From: Adiantum capillus-veneris
Taxonomy: Eukaryota > Streptophyta > Polypodiopsida > Polypodiales > Pteridaceae
Direction: 5' to 3'
NCBI GenBank assembly: GCA_014529385.2
Contig: CM043942.1
Span: 110,542,141-110,606,140 of the forward strand
Length of the DNA: 64,000 bases
This document shows, piece by piece, positions 9,940 to 19,984 of this stretch. Under the pieces are notes generated by a model. That model saw only the letters and a list, made by a program, of their open reading frames with translations. It did not search any database and was not told where the DNA came from. How positions within the stretch are numbered: the stretch's first letter is position 1; every line of letters starts with the position of its first letter. The position numbers and the translations under genes are program-made.

Positions 9940-11923
9940 TGTTACATGCACATCTAACCCTATGTGTACTGGACAAGCTACTTCATGGCAAGGGTTGGGT
10001 TCAGTTCAGTTCAGCTAGATTAGGAAGTGTTCTGGCACTTTTGGGAGTCTGTTTGTAGACCGTGCATGTCAAGACACTTAGAGTAGATGCATATCCTTTG
10101 GTTGCACACAGCATGATCATCAGATTTCCATTAGAACCCATCAAGAGCATTTTTACAGTGCATAGACCTATTTTCCCTATTTTAGCCAATTTTCACTTAC
10201 TATTTTTAAGCGACTTTTGTTGGGAACTAGGTAGGGTAAATTCAGTAGCCAAGTATATAAGCAAACCTAGAGTTAGCACTTTCTGGCAAAAGAGGCAGGA
10301 CGAACTTCGCGTTCAACAGATACCTTCTCAGCAGGGCCCCGCACGAGACCCTAGCGTTTTGCAACAAGCAAGGCCTAGCGTTTTTGCATGACAGACCAGC
10401 CTTGGCGTTTTGCATAGCAGATCAACCCCGGCAGTAGCAGAACAGCAGATCAGCCCTAGCATTAGCAGATTTCCACAGCAAGACAACATTCAGTCCTAGC
10501 GTTTTTGCATCAGCATAACCATCCAATGTTTTGCAGATTCATTGCGACGGAACACCAAGAAGCATCAGCGTTTTCAGTTTTCAGCAGTCGGACATCCCAG
10601 TAGAAGTCCCAAACCTCGCAGATCTCACCCTTCCGCAGCATATCCTCGCAGCACGGTCAGATGCGGCGCAGTTTGCAGATTCAGCCCGGAAAACGCAGAT
10701 TTCAGCATCTGCGCTTTCAGCGCGTCGTCGTCGTATCGTCGCCATCGACATCATCATCGACATAGAGTCAGAGTTCAGTAGATACAAGATTTGCAGATTT
10801 CAGCCCTTAGCGTTTTCAGATTTCAGCCAGTCTCGTCGTCGTCCTCATTGTCGTTGACATCGTCGGCAAGTCCAAGCATTGTAGAGATTTGTGCAATCAA
10901 TAGTAGACCGCTCTCGCCATAGAGAGTGGGGCCTTTGGAGGAGGGTTTAACAACATTCTAGTGTCGTATTCTTCTCTCTCTATCTCTTAGTCTCAACACC
11001 TTCATTCACAATGTTTGTCCACTTCGTTTGTGATCATTGCACTCTCTCACTAAAGGAACGGAAGGCTCTCCCTTCCGTAAGTAAAAGGAACCTTGAGCAC
11101 AATTCGGAACCCCGGCGGAACAACTTAGCGTTTTTTCAGCCATCAAGAAGCCTAGCGTTTTCAGCAATTGCAGATTAGTCCTAGCGTTTTGCAGATTGCA
11201 GATCAGCATGGCGTTAGCAGATTGCAGCAGACTCCCTCGCGTTTTTGCAGCAGACAATAGATCAGCCTAGCGTTTTTGCAACTTGCAGATCACCTAGCGT
11301 TTTGCAGATTCCCGGCGAGAGAACATCCATTTACATCAGCGTTTTGCATTTTCAGCAGTTAGATTCTGCACCGCAGCCCCCAAACCTCGCAGATCTCACC
11401 TTCTCGTAGCAGATCCTCGCCACACGGTCAAATCGGCAAGCGTTTGCAGATTCAGCCCGCTATTCGCAGATTTCAGCATCTGCATTTTCAGGGCGTCGTC
11501 GTCGCATTGTCATCATCGCCGTCGTCACGATATAGAGTCAGAATTTAGCAGATACCAGATTTGCGGATTTCAGCCCCTAACGTTTTCAGTTTTCAGCCCG
11601 TCTCGTCGTCGTTATCATCGTCGGCAAGACCATTGCATTCAGACCATTGTAGATTTGTGCAATCAATAGTAGACCTCTCTTGCCATAGAGAGTGGGGCCC
11701 TTGGAGGAGGGTTTGACAACATTCTGGTGTCGTATTCTTCTCTCTCTATCTCTTAGTCTGAGCACCTTTATTCACAGTGTTTACCACTTTGTTTGTGATC
11801 ATTTTCACTCTCTCAATAAAGGAACGGAAGGATCTTCCTTCGGTAAGTAAATGGAACCCTTGAGCACAGTTCGGAGCACTGATCTTGAGCAAAGTTCAAC
11901 ATTCACTTCCACTGCACCTTACA
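9940..11923 (+). repeat. 3' LTR of element A, chimeric
   Basis: It starts TGTTACATGC and ends CTTACA, but at 1984 bp it is about 600 bp longer than the 5' LTR. Near 11108-11112 the sequence jumps from the end of the LTR (AAGGAACCTTGAGC) back to the mid-LTR segment (GGCGGAACAACTTAGCG, equivalent to about 2008). It therefore holds two overlapping LTR 3' portions. Unequal recombination between LTRs is the simplest explanation. Confidence 0.75.
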
Positions 11924-14073
11924 ACTTGCCTTTGGAAGATGGAGCTACTGGTACATGCATGTACCTCTGTACTATATTATGGTGAGGACCATTGTCCTTT
12001 GCATCATCTAGAATGTGTGCATTCTGCTTCAGAGCTTGAGGAAGAGGAACTAGAGAAGAGGGTTCATCAACCTCAAGAGGAACATCATCAACGAGATCTC
12101 CAAGAATCGACAAAGCTAGGGTTGTCATGGAAGATTTGGGAGAGGAACCCCCCTAGGAAGGAATATGCTTGTTGAAGACCACATTGCTGCTTAGTACAAC
12201 GTCCTTCACTAGATCATAGAATTAATATCCCTCAAAATGACTATTGTAGCCAACAAAGAACATTTTGTTGGACTTGGGGTCTAACTTTCCCCTCTGTTTC
12301 TTTTGTACATGGATATATACATCGCTCCCATATATTTGAGAATGAGAGACATCAAGCTTTTTACCAAAGTAAGCCTCGAACGAAGTCTTCTCTGGAACTA
12401 AAGAGGTCGGAGATTGGTTTATAGTGTTAACTACCGTCGATCGGGTGTTCACAAGCTCCTGCTTGATGTCATGTTCCACACAAAAGTGAATGAATGCTTT
12501 GGAGGTAAACATCCCATCTTTGTCCGATTGAATTGTCATCAACACTTCATTGCTCTCCTTCTCCACAAGAGCATGCCGATTTTTGAAAAGATCAAATGCT
12601 TCTTACTTGTGCTGTAGAAATTATACCCATGTAAAGTGTCTGAAATCATCCACCAGCAACATGAAGTAAAGAGCTCTGCCCAAAGACGGAGTCTGCATAG
12701 GTCCATAAAGGTTGGTGTGAACCAACTCCAAAACCGCAGTAGCTCTGTGTATAGAGTGCTTCTAAATAGCCTCTCTATGTTGCTTCCCTCGAATGCAAGT
12801 AATGCATTTCCCATGTTTACTCCCAACATCTTGTAAGCAGTGAATCATTTGTTAACAAAAAGCACGACTAAGAGCATCACTGTTCAAATGGCCAAACTTG
12901 TAATGCCATAAATCACTTGCGGGAGGGACAATCACTGAAGAATGAGCATGGAGCCTATATAGACGACTCTCCTCTGTGCCCCTTTTGACCTCCTTGTCGG
13001 AGTTTCCATCTCGAATGGACACCACATCCTCTGTGAAAATCGCCTCCATCCCTAGCTTGCACACCTCACACACAAACATAAGATGAAAACCGAGCTTCTG
13101 AGCATAAAGAACCTTGGAGGTATGCACACCCCCTCTTCCATTTGGAATCAACTCCATGAAACCCTCGCTGTGAATAGGAATTTCAGATATGTCGCCAATG
13201 AAAATAGTACCGTAGTGTTGTCACATATTGGACAAAGATCTACTATCAAGAATCTAATTATGACCATTTCGAACGGCAAGAGCCGTGTCAACCTCCGATG
13301 TCCTTGGAGAATCTTGTGAAGTTGTCTCCAAATGAACAAAGGCTGGTGATTGTACTGCCGTCATAGCAATTAAAGCATTGCCAACTCGCTTTGGACACTT
13401 CCGCAAATAATGGCCTTTTTCCCCACAATGATTGCAATGCCGATCTACCTTCAAAGCATTCTTTTCAACATCGCTCTTCCTTGGATTGTTGTTGCTTTCC
13501 TTCTTACCCTTTTGCTCGTTGTTGTTGTTGTTGGAAGAACGGGCCAAGGCTTTGGAGCCTAACTTCTTCCCCTCATTGAACCGCTCCTCTTGGTCCAACA
13601 CCATTGGAACAATCTCATATGTAGAAATAGTATTCAGCCTGCCACTTGTAACACGAAAAATAGAAATTGGAATACCGAGGAGGTAACTGGGCCAAAAGCT
13701 AGATGGCCATGTCCTCTGAATTGATCAGCTCTCTCGAGACACCTCTAGCCCCCAAGAAATCACGTGGATAGAAGCGATCAAGCCATGAGAGGTTGGCCCC
13801 TCAAGAGCACCTATCAGAATGAGAGAGTTCTAGACCCCCCTGTTGTCGCGCAAAATACTCGTGTTGCCATACATTAGAAGACCTCAAAGTCATACATAAT
13901 TTCTCCCCAGGTTCCAATGAATTGCCTGAGACCGTCACTTCGTATTTTGCTAGATGGGTCCTCAAGCATGTTGAGGTGCCCCCAACACACTGAGGCTCCA
14001 CAGTAGCCAAGGCTTTGACAATAGAAGCCCAAAACTCTAACCGAGCACTTGCATGGTTTCATGCGTTGACATT
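11924..14073 (-). pseudogene. Copia element H: gag C-terminus, zinc knuckle, GAG-pre-integrase, integrase fragment
   Basis: Read on the minus strand, 14073-13650 holds the end of a UBN2-type copia gag (SEDMAIWLLAQLPPRY). 13604-13254 carries a CCHC knuckle (CNHCGEKGHYLRKC). 13157-12852 is the GAG-pre-integrase domain (LWHYKFGHLNSDAL). 12829-12222 gives integrase pieces ending in the C-terminal motif KLDPKSNKMFFVGY. There are several frameshifts and stops, and the integrase core is incomplete. The element stops at the LTR of A, and its RT/RNase H is not visible. Its 5' part lies beyond B at 19985-20666. Confidence 0.8.
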
Positions 14074-14641
14074 TGTAGCAGGCTACAATGTCACTTTCAC
14101 AGGACACTCATTTAGTACGGTTGGTCTGGCCTGGTTCACACTAGTCGGACTCTGGACGGACTCTGTGGGCTGGGCTGGGCAGTGACACGTGGCAGGATAC
14201 GGACGGTGGTCTAGTGGACATCGTGGCCAGGCCACCACCACCACTCACTTTGGAGATTGGCTTAGGTGGCTGACATTTATGAGCCGTTGGGTCATTATCA
14301 TCATCGGCTTCATTTTTTGGTCCAGTTTCGTTGTCGAGAGCAGCGAGTCTTGCACAAAGCATTGCTTCACCATCCCTGCACATCTGAGCCTCGACACCCC
14401 CATTTGTACCTGTGAGTCCTGGGTTGGAGCTGAGTGTGCTGCCACGCTAGAGTCTGTACATGGTTCTTTGAGCTAGTCGAGTCCACATGTTCTGGTCCAC
14501 TGTTGTGTCTCTGTTGTTATCCATTGTTTCTGTGTTTCATTCTGTTTGAGAGAGTTTCCATTTGTTTGAGTGAGATTGTCACGCACATTGCACTGAGGGG
14601 CACCCACAGTGTAGAGAGCACGACACATTATCCGCGCTACA
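14074..14641 (+). repeat. 5' LTR of element B
   Basis: TGTAGCAGGC...CGCTACA, 568 bp, almost identical to 19417-19984, so the insertion is recent relative to other elements here. Confidence 0.93.
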
Positions 14642-14654
14642 GGTGCTCTCATTT

Positions 14655-14672
14655 TGGCGATCACGGTGGGAC
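14655..14672 (+). promoter_or_regulatory. Candidate primer binding site of element B
   Basis: TGGCGATCACGGTGGGAC begins 13 nt after the LTR and is conserved in element C (minus strand near 49263-49280). Its TGG start fits pairing to a tRNA CCA end. I cannot name the tRNA with certainty; it is not the initiator Met site used by A, N, Z and E. Confidence 0.5.
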
Positions 14673-15040
14673 CTCAATTGAAGTCTCACTCTCTGTTGAG
14701 TACAAGTAAAGCAGCTAGCTGGTTTTTCTTCGTCTCGCCTGTGCTGGTCTGGTCCAGTTTCACCCTAGACAGCTTAATCTAGCTGGTCTAGTCTCTCACC
14801 TTGCTGGTCCGGTCCTCTCTCGCCCTGGTCCACCCAGTCCTCGTCCTGGTCTAGTCCTCCTCGTCCCTGGTCTAGTCCTCCTCATCCTTGGTCCAGTCCT
14901 TCTCGTCCTTGGTCCAGTCCTTCTCGTCCTGGTCCAGGCCAGTTGGTCTAGTCACTCGCCTGGTGTAGTAGAGTCTAGTCCACTATTCAACCAGGTGAAG
15001 TTCTTCTTGCCCAAAGCTTGGTTGGGGTGGTGGTTACTGC
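14673..15040 (+). other. Leader of element B with CTGGTC(C/T)AGTC repeats
   Basis: The stretch contains many copies of a short TGGTC(C/T)AGTCC-type repeat. The equivalent leader of C (48912-49260) holds the complementary GGACCAGGGACGAG-type repeats. It has no coding potential. Confidence 0.6.
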
Positions 15041-18000
15041 ATGACACATACAAGGCGATCATTAGAGCGTCAAAGCGCACTACTGAGCCCCCAGAAGTAC
15101 TACCACAGACGACGCCAACCTTTGGTACCCAGTAGAAGTATATTAACACCATCACCCATACCTACACATAGAGCTCCCTCCATTCCTTCAACCGGTTCTA
15201 CATCCTCCTCCAGGTCACCTTCTCCGGTAAGGCTCTCCCCCATTTTGTTACAGCAAGCTAGTGAGCAACAGGCTCGGGAGCAAGAGGCCATGGAGGAGCT
15301 CACTAGTGTTCTGGCCAAGGTGAACATCAAGTTCCCTACCTTCAAGGGTCTCTCCACAGAGGATGCTGATGACCATGCTCGGAGGTTTGTTTCTCTTTGC
15401 AGAGGTCGTGGCCTCAATAGAGAAGACGCCTACCTTATGCTCTTTCCGTCCACCTTGGATGGTCTTGCAGATAAATGGTACAGTCAGTTTGCTGAAAACC
15501 ACTTTGCTACTTGGACTATGTTAAGACAGCAGTTCTGTGGAGCTTTCCGACCAGGGGATTATCAAGAAAAGATTCTAGATGAGTTGGCCAACCTGTTGCT
15601 CCAGCCCAAGGAGACATTTGCCGAGCTCATGACCAGAACAAAGTCCCTGGTCGCCAAGCTCCCTCAGCAACCAGGAGAATTTATGGTGAAGAAGTGGGTA
15701 GAGAAGGCTCTGCCTAAGACTTCTCAACAAAAGCTCAGAGAAAGTCTCCGTCCTGAAGCCAGTCTGGAGGACTTTGTTGCTGCTGCTACTAGAATAGAGG
15801 GAGCTAGGAAGCTGTTCACTGACTCTCCTCAGGTAGAGACTGCCCCTATACTCGTGGACAGTCCATCAGACCCCTTGACTTCTTTACGCAGGGAATTGGA
15901 AGCCCTAAAGTTACAGTGGGCCCTTCAGGAAGAGAGATCCTTCTCTCTTAGACAGGAGAAGCCCCCACATCAAGAGGCTTATGATCAACTTAAAAGAGAG
16001 CTAGAAGAGCTCAGGTCTCAGCAGGAGACTAAGGCTATGGTATGGTGTAGCTCATGTCGATCTCCAGGGCATCCTTCTCAGGACTGCCCACTTCGAGCTT
16101 ACTGCCATTTCTGCGAGAAGCCTGGCCATGATGACAAAGAGTGCTATTATCTGAAGGGAATGCGGCAACTACAACAGAGCCTCGCCCCCAACCTTCAACA
16201 AGGGTTGACACCTACATCCAACATGGTTTCACCCTATGGTCATCAACACCCTATGCCACCTCTGCTGACAACACCTCCTATGCAAGGTATCCATGCAACA
16301 ACCACCTCGTCCACCGTTCCGTCCCTCCAATCGGCCCATTTTATGCTACAGATGTGGAGAGTATGGGCATTATCAGAGCAAATGCCCTCTGCCAGAAGGC
16401 TCTCCTCCGTGCCAACTTTGCCCTGAGGCTCAGGATCACTACACTAAGGATTGTCCAAAACAACGCACCTCTACCTCTGCGAGCCCAAGTCAGAGCCAAC
16501 CTGAATTCACCTTTCCCAAGATCAATTTGGTAGCAGTTAGTACCAACCCCAAGCCACCACTTTCTGCCCATATGATTGCCTCTCAAGACAAGTTGCAGCT
16601 GGTAGAGGAGTGAGCTGGTGTCCTCACACGAGCTCAGAGGGCAGCCCTCGGCCTCAATCTTCCAGTAGGTACATCCCTTTCCTCCCCAATGCCTACACCT
16701 CCTCCAGCAGCTGACATGCCATCCCCTAGTGCTAAGAAAGGATCTTTTACTATGCTCTCCGATATTGATGGGGCTTTCTTAGAATCAGTTGCTGACTTAC
16801 AAAAGATCAAGGAAACTAAGAAGACACTGATCCCAAGAGAAAAACCTACAGCAGAGACTATATTGAAGAATACCTTTCAGCAAGTGTCATTGTATGACAT
16901 GCTTCGACTTGATGCAAATTTTCGAAGTGACACCCTTGCCATCATTCAATCTCTGTACCATGGTGCAGGGTCTAGTGGCGAGCACCTCCCAGTGCAGCCC
17001 TCCGAATCCTACATGATATCCTATCCCGAAGCTTCACTTATTGATTACAGGAGTCCGTGTCTAACCGTTTCTATTATGAGCCGTGAATTCTCAAGGGTCA
17101 TAGTAGATGGTGGGTCGGGTATCAACCTGATGCCTGAATTCACTATGTTGGCATTGGGTCTCCAGCCCACTAGGCCTGCCCCATTCACAGTGACTTTGGC
17201 CGACCAGAGGACTGTCTACCCCTTGGGCATTGTAGAAAAGGTGCCTCTGCAGGTTCAAGATTTCACATTCAGCTTGGATTTTGTGGTGGTTCGCCTTCCC
17301 CAGGTAGAAGGCGGCTTCCCATTGCTCATTGGCAGACCATGGCTACGACACACGAAAGCACTACATGATTGGGGAAACGATGCAATGTGGATACAAACCC
17401 TTGGCTCCCCAATGCAACCGATTCGCCTTGAAGGCGGAATGGATCCGGTGGTGCATCATAGTTCCCTGTCCATGGAGTCCAATCCCGAACTGGAACAACC
17501 TACTCCGCCGGATGGGTCATATGAAGACCTGTTGGAGTGGTTGGAGGCTACCAAATCTATGCCTTGTTATGGAGTCTCTATTCACTCTTTGCCTGAAGGA
17601 ACACCCTTTTCAAATGATTCCACAGCAACTCAATCTAATGTGCCACCTGAGCCTATGAAGAAGCATAAAAGCAGTAAGAAATCTCTTCTACAGCAGTTCA
17701 CTCCCCTTCAAACATCAACCCCTTTGGTGTCTACTTCTCAGACCAGAACAAAGCTCTCCTCTGTGTCTAGCAAACTCCCTTCACCGAACCTGTCCTGCAA
17801 GATGAATTCCAAGATCATGATATCTCTCTTGCTCATGATAGCTGCGTGCTGTTTATTTGCACCCTACCCATCACCCTACCCTTCCCATCTCCCCCTCACC
17901 CTCGAGCTAATCCCTCCCCCTCCCTCGCCCTACCCTCCCCCTCTCCCCCTCGCCCTCGCCCTCGCCCCTACCCTCACCCTCGAGCTAATCCCGCAACCTC

Positions 18001-18101
18001 CCCTCGCCCTACCCTCCCCCTCTCCCCCTCGCCCTCGCCCCTACCCTCGCCCTCGCCCCCCTTTCCCCCCTCGCCCCTTGCCCCTAGTCCCTTGCCCCTA
18101 G
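15041..18101 (+). pseudogene. Gag-protease polyprotein of element B (one frameshift, one stop)
   Basis: Gag starts MTHTRRSLER at 15041. The capsid-like region (residues 90-230; FKGLSTEDADDHARRF, LDGLADKWYSQF) is followed by a coiled-coil stretch and CCHC knuckles (CSSCRSPGHPSQDC, CHFCEKPGHDDKEC). A frameshift near 16290 moves the true frame, which carries a further knuckle (CYRCGEYGHYQSKC), to frame 3. A TGA at 16611-16613, where C has CCA (Pro), precedes the protease. Protease motifs are IVDGGSGINLMPEF and LLIGRPWLR; the catalytic motif is DGGS here but DSGS in C, so this copy may be inactive. The C-terminus is a hydrophobic segment and a proline-rich tail encoded by the pyrimidine tract. 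Confidence 0.85.
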
Positions 18102-18480
18102 CCCCTGGTCCCTAGCCCCTAGCCCCTAGCCCCTAGTCCCTAGCCCCTAGCCCCTCGCCCCTCGCCCCTAGTCCCTAGCCTCTAGTCCCTCGCCCCTTGC
18201 CCCTAGTCCCTTGCCCCTCGCCCCTCGCCCCTCGCCCCTAGCCCCTAGTCCTTGGTCCCTGGTCCCTGGTCCCTAGTCCCTAGTCCCTAGCCTCTAGCCT
18301 CTAGTCCCTAGTCCCTAGTCCTAGCCCCTCGCCCCTCGCCCCTAGTCCCTCGCCCCTCGCCCCTAGTCCCTAGCCTCTAGTCCCTAGCCCCTATCCCCTC
18401 GCCCCTAGCCTCTAGTCCCTAGTCCCTAGTCCCTAGCCCCTCGCCCCTTCCCCCTCGCCCCTGCCCACCCCTGCCCTATC
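17803..18480 (+). repeat. Signal-peptide-like segment followed by CCCTCGCC/CCCTAGTC pyrimidine tract
   Basis: At 17803 a Met-Asn-Ser start is followed by about 18 hydrophobic residues (IMISLLLMIAACCLFA), then about 600 bp of short C-rich units: first CCCTCGCC with CTCACC variants, then CCCTAGTC/CCCTAGCC. It encodes Pro/Leu repeats at first and is closed later by stops. The complementary strand is rich in GGGG runs and could form G-quadruplexes. Element C has the same hydrophobic start (MNSILFIVVLLMVAAL) and a related tract. Confidence 0.8.
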
Positions 18481-18483
18481 TAA

Positions 18484-18878
18484 TAAACCCAGCCTCAGCA
18501 GCAACCGCTTCTGCCTCAGCAGATGATTTCTCGTGGCGGAACCGGCCACTACGCTACTCTCAGACGTCTAGGAATGGCTAGGAAGTATCTCTTCAAGGAG
18601 CCAATAGCTATGAAATCGCTGGAATGCCTTCGAGCACATCTGATACAAGCTTTATGCCGATTGCAGCTTTGGCATCAGCCTTAGCATCAGCTCCTCCTCA
18701 ACAACAGAGATTGATGTTGGGCGAGAAGCTGTATCCAATTGTAGATCATTTAGAACAGGATCACGCAGGAAAAGTTACCGGCATGTTACTGGAGATGGGT
18801 CAGCCAGAAGTTTTACCTTTAATTGAATCTCCTGAGGCGCTGAACTTGATTCTTCTATCTTCAGAACCCACAGAGTAG
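18484..18878 (+). pseudogene. PABPC-like: Captured 3' part of a poly(A)-binding protein gene (MLLE domain)
   Basis: The frame 18624-18878 contains IAALASALASAPPQQQRLML, the MLLE core KVTGMLLEMGQPEVLPLIES and PEALNLIL, which is the C-terminal MLLE/PABC domain of cytoplasmic poly(A)-binding proteins. In those proteins this domain binds PAM2 peptides of translation and deadenylation factors. Just upstream, 18490-18570 keeps the preceding Gln/Pro/Gly linker (QQMISRGGTG), but a frameshift separates it from the MLLE frame. The RNA-binding domains are absent. The fragment ends with its own stop (SEPTE). It lies between the pyrimidine tract and the 3' LTR of B, on the same strand as B. No intron is seen within it, so capture from a processed transcript is likely. 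Confidence 0.85.
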
Positions 18879-18889
18879 GTATCAGAAAC

Positions 18890-19300
18890 AAGAAACGGGA
18901 TCATCTTCAGTGGCCTCAAGATCCCTTTGCAACCCAAAAATTCTCGTCAAGGAGTTTGCGTTTCATTCTGCTTCGTGTCAAGAAGTCTGCATTTCAATCT
19001 GCTTCGTGAACCCTTCATGCTCTCCCTCAACAACTACGACTGGCCTCTGCAACTCCTTCAAGAACCTCTCATATGCCTCCTTTAGAGCGACTACACTTCA
19101 TTGGTTTTCAGCTTGAGAAGTGCCAAGAGTTTGCTGCAGCTCTTCACACTCTACTTGGAACTTCCTTAAATTCTTTGTCATCATCTCTGCATAAGAATCC
19201 GCCATACTGTGTTGTGATCGAGTAAAGAAACCTCCTCTTCCAAAGTTGAATTCTCTTTCTAGCTGCAATCATTTCTTGCATGGGTGGGCCAAGCATCTGC
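18890..19300 (-). pseudogene. Second foreign fragment in the cargo slot of B, probably antisense
   Basis: On the minus strand a helical-looking frame (MADSYAEMMTKNLRKFQVEC, EELQQTLGTSQAEN, then after a stop EAYERFLKELQRP) suggests a fragment of a coiled-coil protein. I cannot name it. Element C lacks this segment, so it was acquired separately. The fragment is broken by stops. Confidence 0.35.
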
Positions 19301-19381
19301 TTCAAGAAAGATGTACATGCAGTCCCGATTGGTTTTATCTCACATTTTTTCAGTATCTCCTAGTTTTTCAATATTTCCTCT

Positions 19382-19398
19382 CACCGAGACGGTGAGCG
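19382..19398 (+). promoter_or_regulatory. Conserved hairpin before the 3' LTR of B
   Basis: CTCACCG-AGA-CGGTGAG is a perfect 7-bp stem with a 3-nt loop, about 20 nt before the 3' LTR. C has the same stem with loop GGA in element orientation (44935-44951). The usual polypurine tract is not visible here. The hairpin could serve in reverse transcription or RNA processing, but that is inference. Confidence 0.5.
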
Positions 19399-19416
19399 GT
19401 CTTGTGGCCGGCAACC

Positions 19417-19984
19417 TGTAGCAGGCTACAATGTCACTTTCACAGGACACTCAGTTAGTACGGTTGGTCTGGCCTGGTTCACACTAGTCGGACTCTGGAC
19501 GGACTCTGTGGGCTGGGCTGGGCAGTGACATGTGGTAGGATACGGACGGTGGTCTAGTGGACATCGTGGCCAGGCCACCACCACCATTCACTTTGGAGAT
19601 TGGCTTAGGTGGTTGACATTTATGAGCCGTTGGGTCATTATCATCATCGGCTTCATTTTTTGGTCCAGTATCGTCGTCGAGAGCAGCGAGTCTTGCACAG
19701 AGCACTGCTTCACCATCCCTGCACATCTGAGCCTCGACACCCCCATTTGTACCTGTGAGTCCTGGGCTGGAGCTGAGTGTGCTGCCACGCCAGAGTCTGT
19801 ACATGGTTCTTTGAGCTAGTCGAGTCCACATGTTCTGGTCCACTGTTGTGTCTCTGTTGTTATCCATTGTTTCTGTGTTTCATTCTGTTTGAGAGAGTTT
19901 CCATTTGTTTGAGTGAGATTGTCACGCACATTGCACTGAGGGGCACCCACACTGTAGAGAGCACGACACATTATCCGCGCTACA
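19417..19984 (+). repeat. 3' LTR of element B
   Basis: 568 bp with the same TG...CA ends as the 5' LTR, followed at once by the ACATT duplication. Confidence 0.93.

Larger units (their letters stand above)
1639..11923 (+). mobile_element. Element A: gypsy-type LTR retrotransposon lacking RT/IN, with nested element N
   Basis: Order: 5' LTR (about 1639-3014), tRNA-Met primer site, leader, interrupted gag-protease remnant (8186-9935), 3' LTR (9940-11923). The nested element N (3182-7883) splits the leader. Removing N restores a leader collinear with N's own leader, so A and N belong to one family. The pol region after protease is missing, so A could only move with help. No target-site duplication was found at the outer ends, partly because the left edge beside Z is uncertain. 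Confidence 0.7.
14074..19984 (+). mobile_element. Element B: complete non-autonomous Gag-PR LTR element with captured host DNA
   Basis: Two 568-bp LTRs and a perfect ACATT target-site duplication (14069-14073 and 19985-19989) define a complete insertion into copia H. Inside are a Gag-protease reading frame, a signal-peptide-like segment, a proline/pyrimidine tract, a poly(A)-binding-protein fragment and a second foreign piece, then a conserved hairpin before the 3' LTR. There is no RT, RNase H or integrase. Its sister on the opposite strand is element C (44350-49854), with different cargo. Confidence 0.92.

Noticed and set aside
17860-18480. Interstitial telomere repeat
   Set aside because: Units are CCCTCGCC and CCCTAGTC, not the plant CCCTAAA, and the tract belongs to an LTR element present twice.
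18624-18878. Functional small PABP-type host gene
   Set aside because: It lies entirely between the LTRs of B, lacks RNA-binding domains, and its linker is frameshifted.
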